Assembly: GCA_023664605.1 (NCBI GenBank) | Contig: JAMPFF010000002.1 | Span: forward strand, 124,001-188,000 | DNA from: Clostridium sp. | Lineage (GTDB): Bacteria > Bacillota > Clostridia > Lachnospirales > Lachnospiraceae | Length of the DNA stretch: 64,000 bases | Reading direction: 5' to 3' | Shown here: piece after piece, positions 25,876 to 34,754 of the stretch | Layout of the letters: each line of letters starts with the position of its first letter | Numbering within the stretch: position 1 is the first letter of the stretch | The notes under the pieces: model-generated | Databases searched by the model: none | What the model was told of the DNA's origin: nothing | What the model saw: only the letters and a program-made list of their open reading frames with translations | Program-made: the position numbers and the translations under genes

Positions 25876-27663
25876 ATGAGAAAAAGAGTAGCGGACATTA
25901 TCATGGATACGTTGATAGAATATGGTATTACCGATTGTTTTGCCGTTGTAGGCGGCGGAGCGATGCACTTGGATAATGCCTTATTGGTCTGTGAAAAAAT
26001 GAATAAATATTTCAATCATCATGAACAGGCATGTGCTATGGCGGCGGAAGCATACGCCAGATACAGCGGCAATATGGCGGCGGTCTGTGTAACATCCGGA
26101 CCGGGTGCAACGAATACTTTAACGGGAGTAATGGGGGCTTGGCAGGACAGTCTTCCAATGATAGTGCTTTCCGGACAAGTGCGTTATGAAATATCTGTTC
26201 CGCAATCAGGATTAAAACTTCGATATCGCGGTATCCAGGAGTTTGAAATTATTCCTGTTGTAAAAAATATGACCAAATATGCAGTTATGCTTACAGACCC
26301 GTTGGCAGTAAAAATGGAAATCAGTAAGGCAATTAAAATTGCCATATCGGGAAGACGGGGACCGGTCTGGATAGACGTGCCGCAGGATATTCAGAATGCT
26401 ATGGTAGAAGAAAGTGAATTGTACAGTGAGGAAGAAAATGTATATGCGCCTCCTGTGATGAAAAGGGATGATATATTAGCGATAATCGAGGTGTTACGGG
26501 AAGCAAAAAGACCATGTATTCTGGCTGGTTCAGGGATAATCAGCAGTAATGTAAGGGAACTCTTTGAAGAACTGGTAAATAAAATGGGGATACCCGTAAT
26601 AGGCGGTTCCTGGGTAGCGGATAATTTCTATACGGAGCATCCTTTATATTATGGTAATTCGGGGAATGTAGGACCGAGAACAGGAAATTTCATATTACAG
26701 AATGCAGATGTTATCTTGACATTGGGTAATAGCCTGGGATTTCGTCAGACCGGGTTTAACCTGGATGGATTTGCGCCTGACGCCAGAATTATTATGGTGG
26801 ATGTGGATAGGGAAGAGAGTAAAAAGCCGGGTCTTCATATTTATAAATTCATTCATGCTGATTTAAAAGATATGATAGCAGGAATTTTGCAGGAGGACTG
26901 CGCAGTACAGACACCACAGGACTGGCTTGCTTATTGCAATATGTTAAAAACAAGATTTACTCCTTTTGAAGCGATTCAAAATATTGATATGAATGAAAGG
27001 GTATGCGCCTATTATTTTTGGAAAGTATTTCAAAAATATGAAGAAAAAGACAGCATACTGGCATTGGGGAATAATACGGCAAATACAGCAAAATTGCAGG
27101 TAGGCGTTCAATATGCCGGGCAGAGGGCTTTGACTAACTATACATGCGGTTCCATGGGCTATGATGTGCCTGCTGCGATTGGTGCGGCGGTTGCATCGGG
27201 CAGAAAAGTATACTGTATTACCGGAGACGGAAGCGTTATGATGAATCTTCAGGAATTACAGACTATTGTACAAAATGATTTGCCGATTCATCTGGTGATT
27301 TTTTCAAATGATGGGTATGGAGCAATCAGGCAGACCAGTAAGAATTTTTTTAATGGAGCTTATATAGGCTGTACGCCTGATACCGGAGTAAGCTTTCCGG
27401 ATTTTAGAAAAGTGGCTGATACTTTTGGATTTGAGTATGATAAATGCAGCACGAATGAACAGTTGGAAGAGGCGGTGAAAAGACTGGTTCACAGCAGTAA
27501 GAGGGTTTTGCTTGAGATTGAGCAAAAATTGGATGACCCGGTAACGCCCAAAGTAATGTCAAGATTGGATGAGAACGGGAAGATGCTAACGCCGGCGCTG
27601 CAGGATATGTATCCATTTCTAGCGGAAACAGAGTATAAAGAGTTAATGATTAAGGATAAGTAA
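25876..27663 (+). CDS. Thiamine-diphosphate-dependent enzyme, acetolactate synthase-like
   Basis: A 595-residue TPP enzyme, paralog of 21256-23064. The active-site Glu is in NHHEQACAM, with TSGPGATNTL, and the TPP-binding motif is GDGSVMMN ending SNDGYG. The order LegF, TPP enzyme, NeuD-like acyltransferase, formyltransferase, NeuB, NeuC, LegC suggests it builds or modifies a carbon skeleton or N-acyl group of an unusual nonulosonate. An ordinary amino-acid-pathway acetolactate synthase would normally be beside ilv genes, which are absent. The reaction is not known. Confidence 0.88.
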   Translation: MRKRVADIIMDTLIEYGITDCFAVVGGGAMHLDNALLVCEKMNKYFNHHEQACAMAAEAYARYSGNMAAVCVTSGPGATNTLTGVMGAWQDSLPMIVLSGQVRYEISVPQSGLKLRYRGIQEFEIIPVVKNMTKYAVMLTDPLAVKMEISKAIKIAISGRRGPVWIDVPQDIQNAMVEESELYSEEENVYAPPVMKRDDILAIIEVLREAKRPCILAGSGIISSNVRELFEELVNKMGIPVIGGSWVADNFYTEHPLYYGNSGNVGPRTGNFILQNADVILTLGNSLGFRQTGFNLDGFAPDARIIMVDVDREESKKPGLHIYKFIHADLKDMIAGILQEDCAVQTPQDWLAYCNMLKTRFTPFEAIQNIDMNERVCAYYFWKVFQKYEEKDSILALGNNTANTAKLQVGVQYAGQRALTNYTCGSMGYDVPAAIGAAVASGRKVYCITGDGSVMMNLQELQTIVQNDLPIHLVIFSNDGYGAIRQTSKNFFNGAYIGCTPDTGVSFPDFRKVADTFGFEYDKCSTNEQLEEAVKRLVHSSKRVLLEIEQKLDDPVTPKVMSRLDENGKMLTPALQDMYPFLAETEYKELMIKDK

Positions 27664-28341
27664 ATGGAAAAAATAGTCATTTTAGGAAAAGGCGGACATA
27701 CCGCAAGCATTGTTGATGCTCTGGAAAGTAAAAAAGAATATGAGATAGCGGGATATGTTGTTAATGATGAACCGGGGACATCGGATGAAAATTATCCTGT
27801 GCTTGGAGATGATGAGGAACTTGAGAGGATATTTCAAAGCGGAATTAGAAATGCGGCAATGGGCGTAGGCTATTTAGGAAAGTCGGATATAAGGGAAAGA
27901 TTATGGATAAAACTAAAGAAAATAGGGTATAACTTTCCGGTTATCTATGATTCTACAGCAATTATAGCACATGACACTTTCATAGGAGAAGGCAGTTTTA
28001 TTGGCAAAGGCGCTATTATTAATACAAATACCCAAATAGGGAAAATGTGTATTATTAATACAGGAGCAATTATTGAACATGATTGTTATATAGAAGATTT
28101 CTCGCATATATCGGTTGGAAGCGTTTTATGTGGCAATGTATATGTTGGACAGGCTTCCTTTATCGGGGCGAATGCAACAATTATTCAGGGAAAAAAGGTT
28201 GGCAATAGATGTATTGTAGCTGCCGGCGCCACAATTAGAAAAAATATGGAGGATGCCCATATGGCGTGGAGTAATGAAAAAGTAAGGAGTATTTCCGGGG
28301 GGGGGTATAAGCTGATATCCGAGGAGGTGTATGCTGCATGA
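27664..28341 (+). CDS. NeuD/PglD-like sugar O- or N-acyltransferase
   Basis: A 225-residue protein with an N-terminal sugar-nucleotide-binding half (VILGKGGHTASIVDAL, EIAGYVVNDE) and a C-terminal left-handed beta-helix of hexapeptide repeats (FIGEGSFIGKGAIINTNTQIG, CIINTGAIIEHDCYIEDF). This is the PglD/NeuD/WbbJ pattern: acetyl or other acyl transfer from acyl-CoA to an amino sugar or sialic-type sugar. The start directly abuts the TPP-enzyme stop. The SISGGGYK segment near the C-terminus is encoded by a G9 run (28297-28305), so slippage would alter the last dozen residues and remove the ATGA overlap with the next gene. Confidence 0.85.
   Translation: MEKIVILGKGGHTASIVDALESKKEYEIAGYVVNDEPGTSDENYPVLGDDEELERIFQSGIRNAAMGVGYLGKSDIRERLWIKLKKIGYNFPVIYDSTAIIAHDTFIGEGSFIGKGAIINTNTQIGKMCIINTGAIIEHDCYIEDFSHISVGSVLCGNVYVGQASFIGANATIIQGKKVGNRCIVAAGATIRKNMEDAHMAWSNEKVRSISGGGYKLISEEVYAA
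28297..28305 (+). repeat. Homopolymeric G9 tract in acyltransferase gene
   Basis: Nine G encoding the glycine triplet of SISGGGYK close to the 3' end of the NeuD/PglD-like gene. The frame is intact. Confidence 0.9.
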
Positions 28342-29231
28342 AAATCGGATACTTTGCAGATGGTCCCTGGGCGCATAGAGCTTTTGATAAAATTATTTTG
28401 GATGATTCCATAGAAGTTCAGTTTATAACACTCAGATATCATTCACAGGACGAAGAATTAGTTGGGAGGGCAAAAGAAAATAACATACCTTTGGAATTAA
28501 GCGAAAATGTAAATTCCAAAGAGTTTATAGATCGAATCAAACGTTATAATGCGGACTTGTTTGTTTCTATGTCATTTAATCAAATATTGAAACTGGAAAT
28601 AATAAATTTGCCCAAATATAAAACGATTAACTGTCATGCCGGGAAATTGCCTTTTTACAGAGGAAGAAATATATTGAACTGGGCATTGATTAATGATGAA
28701 AAAGAGTTTGGAGTGACTGTTCATTATGTGGATGAGGGAATTGATACGGGAGATATTCTTTTACAGGAAGTTTATCCCATAACGGATGAAGATGATTATG
28801 GTACATTACTTGAGCGGGCTTATGATGGCTGTGCGGATGTGTTGTATAGGGCGATTAAGATAATTCAGAATGATGCGGTGCAGCGTATCAGACAATGTGA
28901 TATCGACCCTGTAGGAATGTACTGTGGCGGGCGCGGGTGTGGGGATGAAATTATTGACTGGAATAAAACCAGCAGAGAAATTTTCAATTTTATCAGAGCA
29001 TTAAGCATACCGGGACCGATGGCGACGTCGTGGATTAATGGTAAAAAGATTGGTATTAACAAATCCAGAATGGTGAATGGGGCGCATAAGTATATTAATA
29101 ATGTCGGACAGGTTATTGGAAAATCGGAGGATGGTTTTTTTATTAAGACGGGAGATACGATATTGGAGATTATAGAGTATACATATGATGGCAAAATCAG
29201 AATAGGAGACAGACTGAAAAATTATGAATAA
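28338..29231 (+). CDS. Sugar N-formyltransferase (methionyl-tRNA formyltransferase-like)
   Basis: A 297-residue formyl-tetrahydrofolate-dependent transferase. The catalytic Asn and His are in INCHAGKLPFYRG, and the third active-site residue in VDEGIDTGDIL. A C-terminal beta-rich domain follows (GGRGCGDEIIDWNKTS), as in ArnA- and VioF-type sugar formyltransferases. Its start overlaps the acyltransferase stop (ATGA). It probably formylates an amino group of a nucleotide-sugar or nonulosonate, giving an N-formyl decoration. It is unlikely to be the housekeeping Fmt because it is embedded in the glycan operon. It overlaps the NeuB gene by 8 bp. Confidence 0.86.
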   Translation: MKIGYFADGPWAHRAFDKIILDDSIEVQFITLRYHSQDEELVGRAKENNIPLELSENVNSKEFIDRIKRYNADLFVSMSFNQILKLEIINLPKYKTINCHAGKLPFYRGRNILNWALINDEKEFGVTVHYVDEGIDTGDILLQEVYPITDEDDYGTLLERAYDGCADVLYRAIKIIQNDAVQRIRQCDIDPVGMYCGGRGCGDEIIDWNKTSREIFNFIRALSIPGPMATSWINGKKIGINKSRMVNGAHKYINNVGQVIGKSEDGFFIKTGDTILEIIEYTYDGKIRIGDRLKNYE

Positions 29232-30222
29232 AGTATTTGTTATTGCGGAAGCCGGAGTGAATCATAATGGAGATATTGATATAGCTAAAAAATTAGTGGA
29301 CGAGGCAGCTTCGGCGGGGGCGGATGCAGTAAAGTTCCAGACATTTAAAGCGGAGAATCTTGTGTGCCGGAATGCGGCAAAAGCGGCGTATCAAATGGAG
29401 ACGACAGATATGAAAGAATCTCAACTTGAGATGTTGAAAAGACTGGAATTAACACCGGATATGCACGAACAGTTAATGAAGTATTGTTTGCAGAAAAAAA
29501 TCACATTCCTCTCCACGCCCTTTGATATAGACAGCCTGCATTATTTGATGGAATGCGGACTTGATATGATAAAAATACCGTCCGGGGAAATAACGAATTA
29601 TCCTTTTTTGAGAGAAGCCGGAAAAACAGGAAAGAAAATAATCCTTTCCAGCGGCATGAGCAATTTAAACGAAGTAAAAGCGGCTGTCAAAGTGTTGACG
29701 GATAATGGAAGTGGAGAAATAACGGTATTACATTGTAATACAGAATATCCAACGCCTTATAAGGATGTTAATTTAAACGCTATGTTGACATTAAAAAATG
29801 AATTAGGCGTCAAAGTGGGATATTCAGACCATACGCTGGGCATTGAAATTCCTATTGCAGCGGCGGCATTAGGCGCAACGGTCATAGAAAAACATTTTAC
29901 GTTGGATAAAAATATGGACGGACCCGACCATAAAGCGAGTCTTGAACCGAATGAACTGCATGTAATGGTGAAAGCAGTTAGAAATATTGAATTGGCATTG
30001 GGAAGCGGAGAGAAAAAACCGTCAGAATCAGAACAAAGAAATATGGACATTGCCCGGAAAAGTATTGTTGCGAGATGTGATATAAAAGCCGGTGAAACAT
30101 TTACCGAAAATAACCTGACAACAAAACGTCCGGGAAGTGGTATCTCACCGATGCAGTGGAATGAAGTGATGAACCGGAAAGCCAAAAGAGATTTTAAGAT
30201 GGATGAGTTGATAGAAATATGA
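29224..30222 (+). CDS. neuB: N-acetylneuraminate/legionaminate synthase (NeuB family)
   Basis: A 332-residue synthase of conventional NeuB/LegI length. The barrel shows VIAEAGVNHNGDIDIAKKLVDEA, AVKFQTFKAE, FLSTPFD, IKIPSGEI, LSSGM, HCNTEYPTPYKDVNLNAM, GYSDHTLGIE and EKHFTLD. A C-terminal SAF antifreeze-like domain follows (SIVARCDIKAGETFTENNLTTKRPGSGISP). It condenses phosphoenolpyruvate with an N-acetylated hexosamine to give a 9-carbon sugar. Beside NeuC/LegG and LegC it most likely makes legionaminic acid or a derivative, but Neu5Ac is not excluded. It overlaps both neighbours by a few bases. Confidence 0.93.
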   Translation: MNKVFVIAEAGVNHNGDIDIAKKLVDEAASAGADAVKFQTFKAENLVCRNAAKAAYQMETTDMKESQLEMLKRLELTPDMHEQLMKYCLQKKITFLSTPFDIDSLHYLMECGLDMIKIPSGEITNYPFLREAGKTGKKIILSSGMSNLNEVKAAVKVLTDNGSGEITVLHCNTEYPTPYKDVNLNAMLTLKNELGVKVGYSDHTLGIEIPIAAAALGATVIEKHFTLDKNMDGPDHKASLEPNELHVMVKAVRNIELALGSGEKKPSESEQRNMDIARKSIVARCDIKAGETFTENNLTTKRPGSGISPMQWNEVMNRKAKRDFKMDELIEI

Positions 30223-31385
30223 AAAAGATTTGCATTGTAACAGGAACACGGGCTGAATATGGTTTGTTAAAGCCTGTTATTGATAAAGTGAATAGTTCTG
30301 AAACTATGGAGCTGCAGTTAGTTGTAACAGGAATGCATCTATCTACGGAATTTGGCTTGACTTATAAGGAAATTGAGGAAGATGGATATCCGATTATCGC
30401 CAAAATTGAAATGCTGTTATCTTCTGATACAACCGTTGGCGTAACAAAATCTATGGGTGTGGCTCTGTTGGGATTTGCCGATTATTATGAGACATACAAA
30501 CCGGATATTGTCGTTATTTTGGGAGATAGATATGAAGCATTGATGGCAGCAACGGCAGCGATGGTTGCCAGAGTGCCGATTGCGCATATTCATGGCGGGG
30601 AGTTGACGGAAGGCGCTATGGATGATGCTATCAGGCATTCCATAACCAAAATGAGTCATCTGCATTTTACCAGTACGGAGGAATACAGGAATAGAGTCAT
30701 ACAGATGGGTGAACAGCCGCAGATGGTATATAATGTTGGCGCTTTAGGCGTGGAAAATATCAAGAAGGCAGCATTGATGGAAAAAGCGGCTCTGGAAAAA
30801 TCAATTCATTTTGTATTTGACACGCCTGTTATTATGGTAACTTATCATCCGGTTACCTTGGAAAATATGTCGTCAGCGGAATCAGAAGAACAATTTGCAA
30901 ATATATTGAAAGTCATTGATAACCATAAGGAATTGAAAGTAATTTTTACAAAAGCCAATTCCGATTTGTATGGCAGAATTATTAATCAGATGATAGATGA
31001 TTTTGTTGATAAAAATGATGATAGATGTATAGCATATACGTCATTAGGACAGCTCCGTTATTTGAGTGCATTGCAGTTTTGTGATGTTGTTATGGGAAAT
31101 TCATCAAGTGGAATTATTGAAGTCCCTTCTTTTGGGATACCTACTGTTAATATAGGAAATCGGCAAAAGAGTAGAGTATGTGCGGATTCGGTAATTCATT
31201 GTGGTAATGAAGCAGGGGATATAGAAATGGCATTAGATAAAGCGATGTCAATCAATTTTAGGGTGTTTATTCAAAATCAGAAGAATCCGTATGAGGGTTC
31301 ACATACTTCAGAAGTAATTTTGAAAGTGATTGATACAGCTTTGGACAAAGGTATTGATGTGAGGAAAAAATTTTATGCAAGATGA
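30219..31385 (+). CDS. neuC: UDP-N-acetylglucosamine 2-epimerase, hydrolysing (NeuC/LegG family)
   Basis: A 388-residue GT-B-fold enzyme with TGTRAEYGLLKPVI at the N-terminus, GDRYEALMAATAAMVARVPIAHIHGGE in the active site and MGNSSSGIIEVPSFGIPTVNIGNRQ at the C-terminus, all typical of NeuC. It inverts C2 and releases the nucleotide from a UDP-HexNAc (UDP-GlcNAc for NeuC; UDP-2,4-diacetamido sugar for LegG). Start and upstream stop overlap as ATGA, and it overlaps the aminotransferase by 11 bp. The presence of LegC next door favours the LegG role. Confidence 0.93.
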   Translation: MKKICIVTGTRAEYGLLKPVIDKVNSSETMELQLVVTGMHLSTEFGLTYKEIEEDGYPIIAKIEMLLSSDTTVGVTKSMGVALLGFADYYETYKPDIVVILGDRYEALMAATAAMVARVPIAHIHGGELTEGAMDDAIRHSITKMSHLHFTSTEEYRNRVIQMGEQPQMVYNVGALGVENIKKAALMEKAALEKSIHFVFDTPVIMVTYHPVTLENMSSAESEEQFANILKVIDNHKELKVIFTKANSDLYGRIINQMIDDFVDKNDDRCIAYTSLGQLRYLSALQFCDVVMGNSSSGIIEVPSFGIPTVNIGNRQKSRVCADSVIHCGNEAGDIEMALDKAMSINFRVFIQNQKNPYEGSHTSEVILKVIDTALDKGIDVRKKFYAR

Positions 31386-32550
31386 ATTAATTTGTCTTTC
31401 TATACCCAATTTTTGTGGGAATGAGAAAAAATATGTGAATGAAGCTATTGATACTGAGTGGGTGTCTACGGCGGGACCATTTATCAGTCGTTTTGAAGAA
31501 AAGATAGTAGAAAAATTAAAGGTAGATCAGGCGGCGGCATGTCAATCCGGTACAGCAGGGCTTCATTTATGCCTGCGTCATTTTGGAATCACAGAAGGCG
31601 ATATTGTACTGGTTCCTACACTTACCTTTATAGCAACGATAAATGCGGTTATGTATCAACATGCGGAACCTGTATTTTTTGATTGTGATGACTATATGTG
31701 TATTAATGTAAAGCAGATAGAGGAATATCTAATGCAGGAATGTCGCATGGAGGATGGTAAAACGATAGAAATATATTCCGGCAAGACTGTTAAAGCGGTT
31801 ATTCCGGTACATGTATTTGGCGATCACTGTGATATGGAATATTTAATGCAGCTTGCTGATAGATATCATCTTTTTGTAATAGAAGATGCGACAGAATCTT
31901 TAGGGGGAACATTTTACCAGGGAAAATATAAAGGGCGGTATACGGGAACAGTTGGACATGCGGGGGTATTTTCTTTTAATGGAAACAAAATTATTACTAC
32001 CGGTGGCGGCGGGATGGTAGTTTCAAACGATAAAGAAACCATAGAGCATATTCGTTATCTGTCACAGCAAGCCAAAGACGATATAGTATATTTTGTACAT
32101 AATGAATATGGCTATAATTATCGAATGACCAATTTGCAGGCGGCATTAGGATTAGCGCAATTGGAAAAGCTGGATGAATTTATAGAGATAAAACATAGAA
32201 ATTATTTACAATATTGCAAAAAACTGGAGGAATGTGATTACGCAGAAATTTTACCTTTTAGAAGTATAGACACAGCCAACTGCTGGTTTTATTCTTTTGC
32301 ACTTAATGAGCCGGATGAGCTTAAAAGAGATGCTTTGATACGGCATATGAATAAGCAGCATATTCAGGTGCGGCCTATATGGAAGTTAAATCATCTTCAA
32401 AAACCTTTTAAGGAATATAGGGCAATGGATTGCAGCCATGCACTCCGGTTTTATAACAGAGTAATTAATATTCCATGTAGTACGAATTTATCAGCAGAAC
32501 AGCAGGAACGTGTATGCAGGGCATTGCTGGATTTCAATAAAGGAGTTTGA
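31375..32550 (+). CDS. PLP-dependent aminotransferase, LegC-like (DegT/DnrJ/EryC1)
   Basis: A 391-residue sugar aminotransferase. The N-terminal LSIPNFCGNEKKYVNEAIDTEWVS matches the LegC group (transaminase of 4-keto-6-deoxy-UDP-sugars in legionaminate synthesis). Other landmarks are QSGTAGLHL, VPTLTFIATINA, VIEDATESLGG and the PLP lysine in FSFNGNKIITTGGGGMV. The C-terminal YNYRMTNLQAALGLAQLEKL is also standard. It would need a 4,6-dehydratase product; no LegB-like dehydratase occurs here. Translation is coupled to NeuC by an 11-bp overlap. Confidence 0.9.
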   Translation: MQDELICLSIPNFCGNEKKYVNEAIDTEWVSTAGPFISRFEEKIVEKLKVDQAAACQSGTAGLHLCLRHFGITEGDIVLVPTLTFIATINAVMYQHAEPVFFDCDDYMCINVKQIEEYLMQECRMEDGKTIEIYSGKTVKAVIPVHVFGDHCDMEYLMQLADRYHLFVIEDATESLGGTFYQGKYKGRYTGTVGHAGVFSFNGNKIITTGGGGMVVSNDKETIEHIRYLSQQAKDDIVYFVHNEYGYNYRMTNLQAALGLAQLEKLDEFIEIKHRNYLQYCKKLEECDYAEILPFRSIDTANCWFYSFALNEPDELKRDALIRHMNKQHIQVRPIWKLNHLQKPFKEYRAMDCSHALRFYNRVINIPCSTNLSAEQQERVCRALLDFNKGV

Positions 32551-32553
32551 AAT

Positions 32554-33624
32554 ATGAAAGAAATAGCATTATCGCGGGATTTTTTGAATTCCAATAAAAT
32601 ATTGTTTCATTATGGGCAAATGCTTGAGGATATTGCAAAAGGAAAGGAACAGTTTAATCCAATTGCAATAGAGATACATCCAACGGCTATGTGCAATCAT
32701 AGATGCGTTCATTGTTCTTATAAAGAGCGAAATGAGAGCAGGGCGACTATCGCTAAAGATATTATGGATGCCTTAATTGATTCAGTCATTACTATGCAAG
32801 TGCGTGCGGTATATTTTTCCGGTGGAGGCGAGCCGACGCTGTATCCCGGATTAGCGGATTATATACATAAATTATATGATAATGGAGTGGAATGTTCGAT
32901 TATTACCAATGGTTCATGTTTTGAACAAATGGGATTAATACCGATAGCGAATAAATTAAATTATATTGCAGTTTCCGTGCCGGGGATTGACGAAGAGACA
33001 TTTAAGACAATAACAGGAACGGATAACTTATCAAAAGTATTGGATTTACCGGGGAAAATAAAAGAGACTCATGGTGACAAAAGCCCTGTTATTGGTTCCA
33101 GGGTTGTGTTGACCAATAAAAATTATAAGCAGGTTGAGAAATTTTTAAGCATTATTAAAGAGAAGAAATTTGATTATGCGTTATTTAAAATTGTTAGAGA
33201 TTATGAAGATAATGGACAGGGACTTAGTAAAAGTGAAGAAGAATATTTAAAGAGTGAAATAAGTAAGTACGAAGATTTGGATGACAATTTCACAAATATC
33301 AACAGTATTTTCAATTATAAAACGCTTCCGGATTTTAAAAACCGATGCTGGATTAATCACTATGGACTGTTAGCAAATGTGAGTACGGATGGCGGAGTCT
33401 ATCCGAATATTGTAGAAATTGATAAAAAAGACTACTGTATCGGCAATTTATATGAAGAAAAACTGGAAGATATGTGGAATGGAAGGCAGCATGAGAAAGT
33501 AAAAAGCTTATCAGACACAAAATGGCAGAGCGGAGAATGTAGAAATTGCAGAGCGATGGCCTATAATGCAATTATAAATGAGTGGATGGAAAAGTTACCA
33601 GCGTATTTTGATTCATTTATATAA
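32554..33624 (+). CDS. Radical SAM/SPASM protein
   Basis: A 356-residue radical SAM enzyme. The cluster motif CNHRCVHC lies near residue 49, then FSGGGEPTLYPG and SIITNGS. The C-terminal half has RCWINHYG, GVYPN, DMWNGRQ and CRNC, a partial SPASM set. It lacks the IPL-T-P N-terminal element shared by the next two genes. It starts 4 bp after LegC, so it belongs to the nonulosonate operon and could modify the sugar or its carrier. Its substrate is unknown. Confidence 0.83.
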   Translation: MKEIALSRDFLNSNKILFHYGQMLEDIAKGKEQFNPIAIEIHPTAMCNHRCVHCSYKERNESRATIAKDIMDALIDSVITMQVRAVYFSGGGEPTLYPGLADYIHKLYDNGVECSIITNGSCFEQMGLIPIANKLNYIAVSVPGIDEETFKTITGTDNLSKVLDLPGKIKETHGDKSPVIGSRVVLTNKNYKQVEKFLSIIKEKKFDYALFKIVRDYEDNGQGLSKSEEEYLKSEISKYEDLDDNFTNINSIFNYKTLPDFKNRCWINHYGLLANVSTDGGVYPNIVEIDKKDYCIGNLYEEKLEDMWNGRQHEKVKSLSDTKWQSGECRNCRAMAYNAIINEWMEKLPAYFDSFI

Positions 33625-33702
33625 AACTGCAGTGAACTATATCGTGATTATGATGTGATTTAGATGAATTGCTATAAAAAACAATAAAGTGGAGAAGAAA
33701 AA

Positions 33703-34716
33703 ATGAATGCAAAAAACAAAAATATTATTTCACAAAAACGGAATAAATTAGAAGAAGTAATACCTTTAAGCACACCATATTCTTTGGTGCTTGACCCTTC
33801 TAATGTGTGTAATTTTAAATGTAAATTTTGTGCAGTACAAAGCCGGAATGAAGCTTCTTATTTTCAACGACAATTCATGCAATTAAATATATTTTATAAG
33901 ATTATTGATGATTTATCCTGTTTTCCGGAGAAACTTAAGGTTTTGAGAATTTCCGGACATGGAGAGCCGCTGTTGGCACCTAATTATGTTGAAATGGTTC
34001 AATATGCAAAAAAAAACAATATAGCAGAATTTATTGAAACTATAACAAATGGCAGTAAATTAGAGCCGGATTTGAATCAAAAAATTATTGATTCAGGTTT
34101 GGATAGAATAAGGATATCAGTTGAGGCTATTGATTCTGAAGGATATTATAATATGGCAGGGGTAAAAATCGATTTTGATAAATTTGTTGATAATATCAAA
34201 GATTTATATATACGTAGCAGAGATAAGAGGTTTGAGATATATATTAAAACAGTAGATGCGGCTGTAGATACAAAAGAAAAGTTGGATAAATTTTTTAATA
34301 TCTTTGGAGATATCTGCGATACGATTTTTGTTGATAAAGTGATTCCTCTTTGGTCAGATTTTGAAGAAATAGAAAAGGATTTTGATATTAAAAAGGAAGG
34401 AATGCATGGACAAGATTTTCAAGATGTAAAGATTTGCCCATATCCTTTTTATAGTTTAATAATAAATCCAGATGGTCAGGTTACAATGTGTAGCGCAGAT
34501 TGGAAACGAAAATATGTTATAGGCGATGTAAGAGAAGAAACTTTACAAGACATATGGAATGGCATTAAGCTAAGAACTTTTTGGAAAGATATGTTGAAAG
34601 GACGTAAATGTAATTATGAGATGTGTCAAAAGTGTGTGCTGCCAATGTATGATTGTAATGATAATATTGATAATTATGCAGAGGAGATTTTAAAAAATAT
34701 AGAAACGCAAAAATAG
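33703..34716 (+). CDS. Radical SAM/SPASM protein
   Basis: A 337-residue member of the IPL-T-P radical SAM subgroup. It has KLEEVIPLSTPYS, cluster motif CNFKCKFC near residue 36, SGHGEPLLAP, ETITNGS, C-terminal ICPYPFYSLIINPDGQVTMC and CQKC. A GGAG lies before the ATG. The 78-bp gap upstream contains a possible extended -10 (TGCTATAAA at 33670-33678), so an internal promoter is conceivable. It is followed by a near-paralog 38 bp downstream and then a pyruvyl-transferase-like gene, repeating the pairing seen in the minus-strand operon. Confidence 0.84.
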   Translation: MNAKNKNIISQKRNKLEEVIPLSTPYSLVLDPSNVCNFKCKFCAVQSRNEASYFQRQFMQLNIFYKIIDDLSCFPEKLKVLRISGHGEPLLAPNYVEMVQYAKKNNIAEFIETITNGSKLEPDLNQKIIDSGLDRIRISVEAIDSEGYYNMAGVKIDFDKFVDNIKDLYIRSRDKRFEIYIKTVDAAVDTKEKLDKFFNIFGDICDTIFVDKVIPLWSDFEEIEKDFDIKKEGMHGQDFQDVKICPYPFYSLIINPDGQVTMCSADWKRKYVIGDVREETLQDIWNGIKLRTFWKDMLKGRKCNYEMCQKCVLPMYDCNDNIDNYAEEILKNIETQK

Positions 34717-34754
34717 AAGTGGTGAAAATGAATATGAAATGGAAAGGAGAAGTT

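Noticed and set aside
21256-27663. TPP enzymes as housekeeping acetolactate synthase
   Set aside because: No ilvN, ilvC or other branched-chain amino acid gene is near, and both copies sit among nonulosonate genes.
28338-29231. Formyltransferase as methionyl-tRNA formyltransferase (fmt)
   Set aside because: It overlaps glycan genes at both ends, and no def or fmu/sun gene is adjacent as usual for fmt.
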